NCBI GenBank assembly: GCA_910577335.1
Contig: CAJTMJ010000034.1
Coordinates: 1-33,663 of the forward strand
Length of the DNA: 33,663 bases
Direction of reading: 5' to 3'
Origin: an uncultured Duncaniella sp.
GTDB taxonomy: Bacteria; Bacteroidota; Bacteroidia; Bacteroidales; Muribaculaceae
The first letter of the stretch is position 1; each line of letters begins with the position of its first letter. Under the pieces are notes generated by a model, which saw only the letters and a program-made list of their open reading frames with translations, did no database searches and was not told the origin of the DNA. A program made the position numbers and the translations under genes. Positions 17,599 through 24,289 of the stretch are shown in pieces.

Positions 17599-20406
17599 TT
17601 AGTTGCCGTAGGGCTTGGTTGAATCAGTGAAAGGAGAGTCGTACCAAACGAAAGTTTCGGGATCGTCAGGTTGAGCCGGATTGTAACCTTGGAAGTTCAC
17701 TATATGCTCAGTGAGTTCAGGTGCAGCCTTTTTCAATCCTTCAACCACGCATTTTGCTATTTGGTAAGCTCCGTATGTGTTAAAGTGAGTGTTGTCTGCC
17801 AGAGCTTTGTCCTGACCGGGATAGCTTCCTGCGGGATAATGCACTAATGCCTTCTTGCTGCCTTCCTCGCCAAGGGCTTCATATAGGGTAGTTGACATGT
17901 CGGTAAGTTCGATCAAGGGTACATTTTCCCTTTCGGCAACTTTCTTTGCAGCATCGGGGTAGTCACCGTGGGTGTTTTCATTTTTTCCCTGAGCGTTAAA
18001 ACGACGACGTGCGGTAGGGGTGAGCAATATAGGTTTCAGACCACGGGCTTTAGCCTCGTCGATGAATCGCTTAAGATTGGTTGAGAAGTTGTAGTATGCG
18101 CCTGAGCCGGGACCACGGTCTTTCTCGTCGTTGTGTCCGAATTCTATAAGGATGTAGTCACCTTTCTTAGCCATGCTGAGCACTTTGTCAAGACGGCGTG
18201 AGGCTATGAACGAAGATGTACGCTGTCCGCTCTCCGCATTGTTGGCGATAGAGATTGAACTGTCGAAAAATACAGGTATCATCTGTCCCCAGCTTGCCCA
18301 TGGCTCGTAAGCTTGGTCAACCACGGTGCTGTTGCCGCAAAGATACAAGGTGGTGACATCCTCACCCGCAGGTTCGATGGTGATATGTGACACGGCGGGC
18401 GCTTCTCCGTTGAATTCGAGAGTGAGTTTGTCGTCCCACGACGGACGTCCTTCTTCACGAGGATTGATCCTTACAGAATCCTTCAGGGTGATGGCACGGT
18501 TGCGTTTGTTGACAATGAATGTCATCTCTTGGAATTTCCCTTTCTTCAAATCAACACGGTCAGTCATAAGGCGGCGTTGTTCGGCACGTACTACTGTGGA
18601 TGATGGCTTCTTCTTGTCGCCAAGTGTCACGGTCACTTTGTAATTGCCGTCAGGAACATTTACTGAGAAGAAGAACGGCGATTTACCATCAGGTTTGGTG
18701 CCGAAATCATATCCATAACCCTGCATTGATGAATAAGGTGTCATCTTTGCCATGTCATAATCATGCTTTTTCTCTTTGAGATAAGCCTTCAATGGATTAT
18801 TGGTGGCACGTATGCCGTCCGCAATACTTTGAGCATTCATCCTTGCGCCGAGTTTTGAGGCATGGGTATGGTCCTTTTTGAAATATGGGGCAGTGTTGCC
18901 TTCGCCGAGTTCCTGTAGCTTCTCACCGGAGATTCTGTTCAGGTCGATGAAATCAACCCCTGTGCGGATAGCTATATCTTTCGCCCATTTGCCGTAGCTG
19001 GTGGCGTTGCTTTCTATTTTGCCATTTTGCCATTTGTTGCGCGGTGTGTGTGAAAGAATTATCGGGGTGGCACCCTTTTCAAGACAGTCGAGCACGAATT
19101 TGCGTATATACCAGCCGTAAGTATACACTACCTGATACTTACCGGTCTTTTCCATTTTAAACACTTTGCTTTCATCGCCGCTTCCGTGGAGTTCGCCACG
19201 GGCTTTGCCTACGTTTATGTCCCCTCCGTCATTATGTCCGAACTGCATAATCACGAAGTCGCCGGGCTGCAGTGCGTTATATACCTTGTCCCAACGTCCT
19301 TCGTCAAGGAAAGTGCGGGCGCTGCGTCCTGCCATGGCATGATTTTCCACAGATATGCGTGTGGTGTCAAACTGTTCAGCCAATACGCTTCCCCAGCCCC
19401 ACATGCTGTCATCACTCTTATCTTCATTTTTAACAGTGCTATCGCCGATGGTGAACACTACGGGACAGCCGGGTTTACGGCTGCTTCCGGTCACATTATC
19501 GGTGACGGTAGGGAGAAGATATTCGGCTAATTCGAGTCCGGGAGTGTTACGTATCCCCTCGACTGCCGATTCCACATTATTGCGGGCGCCGAAAGCGCTG
19601 GTGTGTATGCGGTCGATGTAAAACATCTGCTGTTTCACCTTCTCCTTGCCGAATTTTTCAAATTTACGGGCTGAAATTTCGTTAAGGTCTATAAATGGTA
19701 TCTTCTCAGCTTCGGCTACCTGTTTAGCCCAAAGTCCGAAGGTCTTGTTGACACGTGTCACTTTAGTGCTGTCCTTGTCATCCCATGCGTTGCGTGGAGT
19801 AAGCGACATGAGTATCGGTTTACCGCCTTTTGCTTTCACGTCACGCACGAACTTACGCATATATTCGCCGTAAGTGTACACGGTTTCCTTCTTGCCTGTC
19901 TCCTTAATGGTGACATTCAGGCTGTCGTTGCCGATTCCGGGTATTGACGCACGAGCGCGACCGCTGTCATACGGTCCGTTGTCGTTATGTCCGAGTTCTA
20001 TTATCACCCAGTCGCCCGGGCGTATACCTTTCTTCACATCATCCCACAACACATTGTAGAATGTGCGGCTGCTCATCCCTCCGAGGGCATGGTTTTCAAC
20101 AGTGATTTTTTTAGGATCGAAATATTCGTTCATGAAATATCCCCAGCCCCACTGACCGTTGTTTCCGTTGCCGAGCGTACCTGTGCGCATTGTTGAATTT
20201 CCCACGAGAAACAATACCGGATTGTTTCCCACTCTTGTAGAGCCAGCCACCGGGCGTACGGTTTTTGCGAGATTAAGGCTGTCAAGAGTATTATCCACGA
20301 CTTGGTTTACATCTTTCATCGGTCCGGGCACGTGATCCCCGGCGATGACGTATGCCGGTGCCATTCCGCAACACAGCATAAACATACTTTTTTGCCAAAG
20401 TTTCAT
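17599..20406 (-). CDS. Three-domain SGNH esterase (CE12-type rhamnogalacturonan acetylesterase)
   Basis: 935-aa secreted protein. The ATG at 20406 is chosen because it starts the signal peptide (MKLWQKSMFMLCCGMAPAYV); the frame extends 12 codons further upstream without one. It contains three SGNH hydrolase units, each with a full catalytic set. Unit 1: GNSTM S71, GHND N141, DRIH D265/H268. Unit 2: GDSTV S323, GHND N392, DHTH D512/H515. Unit 3: GNSTV S693, GHND N759, DNTH D871/H874. A beta-sandwich (about 555-680, GYGYDFGTKP then VPDGNYKVTV) precedes unit 3, as in many CE12 proteins. CE12 enzymes usually have one such unit of about 250 aa and remove acetyl groups from rhamnogalacturonan. It is the first gene of the large leftward unit, divergent from susC. 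Confidence 0.9.
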   Translation of the reverse strand: MKLWQKSMFMLCCGMAPAYVIAGDHVPGPMKDVNQVVDNTLDSLNLAKTVRPVAGSTRVGNNPVLFLVGNSTMRTGTLGNGNNGQWGWGYFMNEYFDPKKITVENHALGGMSSRTFYNVLWDDVKKGIRPGDWVIIELGHNDNGPYDSGRARASIPGIGNDSLNVTIKETGKKETVYTYGEYMRKFVRDVKAKGGKPILMSLTPRNAWDDKDSTKVTRVNKTFGLWAKQVAEAEKIPFIDLNEISARKFEKFGKEKVKQQMFYIDRIHTSAFGARNNVESAVEGIRNTPGLELAEYLLPTVTDNVTGSSRKPGCPVVFTIGDSTVKNEDKSDDSMWGWGSVLAEQFDTTRISVENHAMAGRSARTFLDEGRWDKVYNALQPGDFVIMQFGHNDGGDINVGKARGELHGSGDESKVFKMEKTGKYQVVYTYGWYIRKFVLDCLEKGATPIILSHTPRNKWQNGKIESNATSYGKWAKDIAIRTGVDFIDLNRISGEKLQELGEGNTAPYFKKDHTHASKLGARMNAQSIADGIRATNNPLKAYLKEKKHDYDMAKMTPYSSMQGYGYDFGTKPDGKSPFFFSVNVPDGNYKVTVTLGDKKKPSSTVVRAEQRRLMTDRVDLKKGKFQEMTFIVNKRNRAITLKDSVRINPREEGRPSWDDKLTLEFNGEAPAVSHITIEPAGEDVTTLYLCGNSTVVDQAYEPWASWGQMIPVFFDSSISIANNAESGQRTSSFIASRRLDKVLSMAKKGDYILIEFGHNDEKDRGPGSGAYYNFSTNLKRFIDEAKARGLKPILLTPTARRRFNAQGKNENTHGDYPDAAKKVAERENVPLIELTDMSTTLYEALGEEGSKKALVHYPAGSYPGQDKALADNTHFNTYGAYQIAKCVVEGLKKAAPELTEHIVNFQGYNPAQPDDPETFVWYDSPFTDSTKPYGN

Positions 20407-20439
20407 GATATATTTCAGGTATTTTATAATTCCACTACG

Positions 20440-20447
20440 CAAAATTA
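20440..20447 (-). promoter_or_regulatory. -7 promoter box TAATTTTG for the CE12 gene
   Basis: Exact TAnnTTTG match on the minus strand, 33 bp upstream of the ATG at 20406. It overlaps the extra codons of the longer frame, which supports the shorter start. No clear -33 box. Confidence 0.5.
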
Positions 20448-20562
20448 AGCAAAAGTTCTCATATAATTATTATTTTGAATTAGGAATTATTTAGAGTTTA
20501 CTATGTGTGGGTGGAGTAAGATATTTTGCGCTATATATTATTAAGGTATATGAAGATGAGGA

Positions 20563-20592
20563 AACTTCTGCAAAGCGCCATTATAGGAATAT
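20563..20592 (+). promoter_or_regulatory. Candidate regulator site 1, upstream of susC promoter
   Basis: A 30-bp stretch that begins AACTTC and contains GCGCCATTATAGGAA. It matches the reverse complement of site 2 (20961-20990) at 24 of 30 positions. Its left half is degenerate (TGCAAA where site 2 has CTATAA), so it is less symmetric. Its centre is about 49 bp upstream of the -7 box at 20623-20630, a normal position for an activator. It also lies about 130 bp upstream of the CE12 promoter box. Confidence 0.55.
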
Positions 20593-20622
20593 TCTGAATT
20601 TAGGATAAGATATTGGGTATTA

Positions 20623-20630
20623 TATATTTG
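20623..20630 (+). promoter_or_regulatory. Distal -7 box TATATTTG for susC
   Basis: Exact TAnnTTTG match. A TTTA that could act as a -33 box lies about 21 nt upstream. Use of this start would give a leader of about 435 nt before the susC ATG, containing all the stem-loops listed. Confidence 0.4.
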
Positions 20631-20693
20631 TATGGAAGCAAGGTTTTGTGTCCGCTTATTGAATTGCGGTTTTAAGTTCCCATTCGGTTTGGT

Positions 20694-20748
20694 GTATGCT
20701 GATGCGGATGCAATATATAGCATACCTACTTAGTGTATTTTCTAAGTA
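20694..20748 (+). repeat. Two adjacent stem-loops in the susC leader
   Basis: GTATGCT (20694-20700) pairs with AGCATAC (20719-20725). Directly after it, TACTTAG (20727-20733) pairs with CTAAGTA (20742-20748) around TGTATTTT. Both have perfect 7-bp arms. They would lie in the RNA made from the distal box. There is no strong T-tract right behind them. Function unknown. Confidence 0.4.
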
Positions 20749-20889
20749 ATGGATTGTTAAATAAAATAAAATTTATTTTTGGACGTTACTCCCAATGATT
20801 TAATCACTTAGGGGTATACCTTATTGTCATTAACATTTTGAATTAACGTTTTTTTATATAAATTGTTTTAACCTGTTGTGAAAAAAGAT

Positions 20890-20897
20890 TATTTTTG
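20890..20897 (+). promoter_or_regulatory. Proximal -7 box TATTTTTG for susC
   Basis: Exact TAnnTTTG match with a T-rich -33-like element (GTTTT) about 20 nt upstream. A start near 20904 would give a leader of about 170 nt, which would contain the perfect palindrome at 20961-20990. Confidence 0.5.
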
Positions 20898-20906
20898 CAG
20901 CAAATT

Positions 20907-20943
20907 TGGCAAATATGTGTGAATTTTTTGTGATTTTTTGCCA
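20907..20943 (+). repeat. Leader stem-loop TGGCAAA / TTTGCCA
   Basis: Perfect 7-bp arms at 20907-20913 and 20937-20943 separated by 23 nt that include a T6 run. It begins about 10 nt after the proximal -7 box, so it would be at the very 5' end of that transcript. Possibly chance in AT-rich DNA. Confidence 0.3.
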
Positions 20944-20960
20944 TGTAAAAAGCTAATACC

Positions 20961-20990
20961 AACTTCCTATAATGGCGCTTATAGGAAGTT
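20961..20990 (+). promoter_or_regulatory. Candidate regulator site 2, perfect 12-6-12 palindrome
   Basis: AACTTCCTATAA (20961-20972) and TTATAGGAAGTT (20979-20990) are perfect inverted arms around TGGCGC. Site 1 is a degenerate copy in the opposite orientation. It lies 84 bp before the susC ATG and downstream of the proximal -7 box. A weak -7-like TATCTTAT at 21031-21038 is centred 59 bp further on. It could be an activator site for that start, a repressor site for the upstream one, or an RNA hairpin in the leader. Confidence 0.65.
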
Positions 20991-21074
20991 AAACTGAGCG
21001 ATTTATCACATAACAGACATGCAGAAAAAATATCTTATTACCTTAATTAATAACCATTAAATCAAAATTACAAG

Positions 21075-24000
21075 ATGAAAAGCAGTTCAACAAGTAACTG
21101 TTCGAAGCTTCTCTCCGCCATGCGGCGAGGCTTCCTGGTTGCCTTCTTTGCGATACTGTCTATCTCAGTGTTTGCACAAGGCAAATCAGTAACCGGTACC
21201 GTCACCGACAAGGACGGCGAACCGCTGGTTGGCGTGAGCGTCCTTATCAAGGGCACCTCTCTTGGTGCAGCCACCGACCTTGACGGTAACTACACATTGA
21301 AAAATGTTCCCGCCGACGCGGTCCTTGAGTTCCGCTACGTGGGTTGTACCCCTCAGGACATCAAAGTTGCTGGCAAAGACCGCATCGATGTCGTTATGAT
21401 TGAAGACTCAGCCATGCTCGACGAAGTTGTCGTAGTAGGTTACGGTGTTCAGAAGAAAAGCGACGTGACCGGAGCATTGAGCCACATCGGTTCAGAAGAG
21501 CTCCAGACCCGTCCTGTAAGCAACGCCTTCGAAGCACTTCAGGGTAAGGCTGCCGGTGTGGACATCACCACCAGCGAGCGCCCCGGTACTGTGGGTGACA
21601 TCCGTATCCGTGGTGAACGTTCACTTACCGCTTCAAACTCACCTCTTTACGTTGTAGACGGTGTGCCCTTGATGTCAGGTTCAGGCATCGAAACCCTTAA
21701 CCCTCGTGACATCGAGTCAATCGACATTTTGAAAGATGCTTCAGCTACCGCTATCTACGGTTCCCGTGGTGCCAACGGTGTAATCATCGTAACCACCAAG
21801 CAGGGTAAGGCTGGTCAGTTCAACCTCAACTACTCAGGTTCTGTAACATTCCAGAATCTTGTTGACAAGAACGGTCCTTCAAGCGCAGCTCGCTACATCG
21901 ACTATCGTCGTTGGGCAGCCTACAACAGCGACCCCACCAAGTATGCCGATCCCCGCAATCCTACCAAGGCGAGCGACGAACTCCTTTTCGGAACTATCGA
22001 CGACGCTACCGCATACGACAATGTGATGAGCGGTTGGGCATCTGGAACTTGGAATCCCGCAGCCGTTCAGGATTACGACTGGGTAGGTCAGGCTCTCCGC
22101 ACAGGTGTGGTTAACGAACACACTATCAGCGCATCAGGCGGTACTGAAAAGATGAATGCATTCGGTTCATTCGGTTACCTTAACAATCAGGGTACTCAGG
22201 AAGGACAGGAATACAACCGTTACACCGCCCGTCTCGGTATGAGCATCACTCCGGTTGACTGGATGACTATCTCAATGTCAGTAAACGCTTCTCGTGAATT
22301 CCAGGATTACGGTATGTCTAAGTCATACGCTCCCTCAAGCACTAACTCTGCAGGTGCAGTCTATGACCTTTACAAGAAGTCTTATCGTTGGGCTCTTCCA
22401 TACGATAAGGAAGGTAACCGTATCAAATATCCCGGTGGTGACAACCAGTCATACAACCCCATTGATGAATGGGCTCACAACATTTCTCAGCGTGAGACTT
22501 ACCGTGTGCTCGGTTCATTCTCTGCTCAGCTCCATCTTGGTAAAATCTGGGCTCCCCTCGAAGGTCTCGAATATAAGATTGCTTTCGGTCCTGACTACCG
22601 TAACTATCGTCAGGGTGACTTCATCGATGAAGACTCTGCTTATAAATGGATGAGCGGTGGCAAGAATCAGGCTCGTTGGAACCAGCGCCGCGACTTCTCT
22701 TGGACTCTTGACAACATGATCACTTATAACCGCACTTTCAACAAGGTTCACAGTGTAGGTTTGACATTACTCCAGACTGCTTCAAAGTGGAACTACGAAG
22801 AAGCTTCTATGTCACTTTCAGGTCTTGAGCAGAACATGTACAAGTGGAACGCTATGGGTTCGCTTGACATCACTGACAAGGAAAATGGCGCAGGCATGAG
22901 CACCAATCTTAACGAACGTCAGCTTGAGTCTTATATGATCCGTGTTAACTATGGCTTCAACGATCGTTATTTGTTGACTGCATCAGGACGTTGGGACGGT
23001 GCTTCACAGCTCTCTGAAGGTCGCAAGTGGGCGTTCTTCCCCTCTATGTCACTTGCATGGCGTATCCAGCAGGAAGACTTCCTCAGCGATGTTGCTTGGC
23101 TTACCAACTTGAAGATCCGTGCCGGTGTCGGTACTACCGGTAACTCCGCTATCGCTCCTTATTCTACCCTTGGCGCTATTCAGGCTATCTACGTTCCTAC
23201 TGCCAACGGTTATGAAAAGGCTTATCTTATCAATGACCCCGCTTACGTTAAGAACACCCTCGTGATGGCTAACCAAGAAGTAGGTTGGGAAAAGACCACA
23301 CAGTGGAACTTCGGTATCGACTATGGTTTCCTCAACAACCGTATCAACGGTAGCTTGGAATTCTATACCTCAAAGACCAACGACCTTCTTCTTAACATGA
23401 CTGTCCCCACCGCTACAGGTTACGCTTCAACTATCGCAAACATCGGTAAGACCTCTAACAAGGGTGTCGAACTTACTGTAAACGCTATCCCCGTTGAAAC
23501 TCGTGATTTCTCATGGAACACTTCATTTAACATGGGTTGGCAGAAAGACCGCATCGACGAACTTTCAAACGGTAAGGAAGATGACGTTGCCAACAAGTGG
23601 TTCATCGGCGAACAGATCGGTGTGTTCTATGACTATACCACTGACGGTCTCTGGCAGGACACTCCCGAAGACCTCGCTGAAATGGCAAAATGGAAAGAAA
23701 CCAGCGGTTACAACTTCTCACCCGGTATGGTACGTCCTCATGACGTAAACGGTGACTATAAGATGAATGACGAAGACCGTTTGATCGTAGGACATAAGCG
23801 TCCGGCAGTGACTGCAGGTTGGTTCAACAGCTTCAACTACAAGGGTATCGATCTCAGCTTCCAGATTTATGGTCGCTTCAACTATATGGTTCAACATGCC
23901 GAACACCTCTTCGGTTTTGGTCAGCTCGGCGAAGAAGTTGATTACTGGACACCCGACAATACCGGCGCAGAGTATCAGAAACCTATCCTTTCTACAGTGC

Positions 24001-24254
24001 AGACTGGCGACCTTGACCAGTTCTCAGGTCAGCTTGGTTACAAGAAAGCTAACTTCGTGCGTGTTCGTAACATCTCTCTCGGTTACAACTTCCCCACCAA
24101 GCTCATAGAAAAGGCTACACTTAAGAGCCTTAAGATCTATGGTCAGGTTATCAATCCGTTTGACATCTACCAGTCAATCGACGGTTGGGACCTCGATACA
24201 AATGCTTCTTACTACAACCGCAGCTGGGTTATCGGTCTTGAAGTAGGTTTCTAA
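21075..24254 (+). CDS. susC: SusC/RagA-type TonB-dependent outer-membrane transporter
   Basis: 1059-aa glycan importer, paired with the SusD lipoprotein that follows after 35 bp. The signal peptide has a long N-region (hydrophobic 18-34, VFAQ); an ATG at codon 16 is a possible alternative start. Order: carboxypeptidase-regulatory-like domain (37-110, VTGTVTDKDGEPLVGVSVLI), TonB-box motif DEVVVVGYG (116-124), plug domain (about 125-240, IRGERSLTASNSPLYVVDGVP, DASATAIYGSRGANGVIIVT), and the 22-strand barrel to the terminal Phe (LEVGF). By family it takes up oligosaccharides too large for porins, powered by TonB-ExbBD; in this locus those would be rhamnogalacturonan fragments. Codon use is strongly biased (CGT/CGC, GGT, AAC, AAG), a sign of high expression not seen in the leftward genes. 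Confidence 0.95.
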   Translation: MKSSSTSNCSKLLSAMRRGFLVAFFAILSISVFAQGKSVTGTVTDKDGEPLVGVSVLIKGTSLGAATDLDGNYTLKNVPADAVLEFRYVGCTPQDIKVAGKDRIDVVMIEDSAMLDEVVVVGYGVQKKSDVTGALSHIGSEELQTRPVSNAFEALQGKAAGVDITTSERPGTVGDIRIRGERSLTASNSPLYVVDGVPLMSGSGIETLNPRDIESIDILKDASATAIYGSRGANGVIIVTTKQGKAGQFNLNYSGSVTFQNLVDKNGPSSAARYIDYRRWAAYNSDPTKYADPRNPTKASDELLFGTIDDATAYDNVMSGWASGTWNPAAVQDYDWVGQALRTGVVNEHTISASGGTEKMNAFGSFGYLNNQGTQEGQEYNRYTARLGMSITPVDWMTISMSVNASREFQDYGMSKSYAPSSTNSAGAVYDLYKKSYRWALPYDKEGNRIKYPGGDNQSYNPIDEWAHNISQRETYRVLGSFSAQLHLGKIWAPLEGLEYKIAFGPDYRNYRQGDFIDEDSAYKWMSGGKNQARWNQRRDFSWTLDNMITYNRTFNKVHSVGLTLLQTASKWNYEEASMSLSGLEQNMYKWNAMGSLDITDKENGAGMSTNLNERQLESYMIRVNYGFNDRYLLTASGRWDGASQLSEGRKWAFFPSMSLAWRIQQEDFLSDVAWLTNLKIRAGVGTTGNSAIAPYSTLGAIQAIYVPTANGYEKAYLINDPAYVKNTLVMANQEVGWEKTTQWNFGIDYGFLNNRINGSLEFYTSKTNDLLLNMTVPTATGYASTIANIGKTSNKGVELTVNAIPVETRDFSWNTSFNMGWQKDRIDELSNGKEDDVANKWFIGEQIGVFYDYTTDGLWQDTPEDLAEMAKWKETSGYNFSPGMVRPHDVNGDYKMNDEDRLIVGHKRPAVTAGWFNSFNYKGIDLSFQIYGRFNYMVQHAEHLFGFGQLGEEVDYWTPDNTGAEYQKPILSTVQTGDLDQFSGQLGYKKANFVRVRNISLGYNFPTKLIEKATLKSLKIYGQVINPFDIYQSIDGWDLDTNASYYNRSWVIGLEVGF

Positions 24255-24289
24255 TCTTGACACCTTAAATATATAAAAATAATACAGAA

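Larger units (their letters stand above)
20407..21074. other. 668-bp divergent control region between CE12 and susC genes
   Basis: No convincing gene lies here. The region is AT-rich and holds a leftward -7 box (20440-20447), two rightward -7 boxes (20623-20630, 20890-20897), two related 30-bp dyad sites (20563-20592, 20961-20990) and several stem-loops (20694-20725, 20727-20748, 20907-20943), each listed separately. It is the only control region that could serve the CE12 and susCD units at once. Confidence 0.7.

Noticed and set aside
20407..20442. 12-codon N-terminal extension of the CE12 protein
   Set aside because: It overlaps the leftward -7 box, and the signal peptide begins at the ATG at 20406.
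20407..21074. Small protein gene or riboswitch in the susC upstream region
   Set aside because: The only open frame (minus strand 20541-20723) has no plausible start context or family likeness, and I recognise no riboswitch class in the stem-loops.
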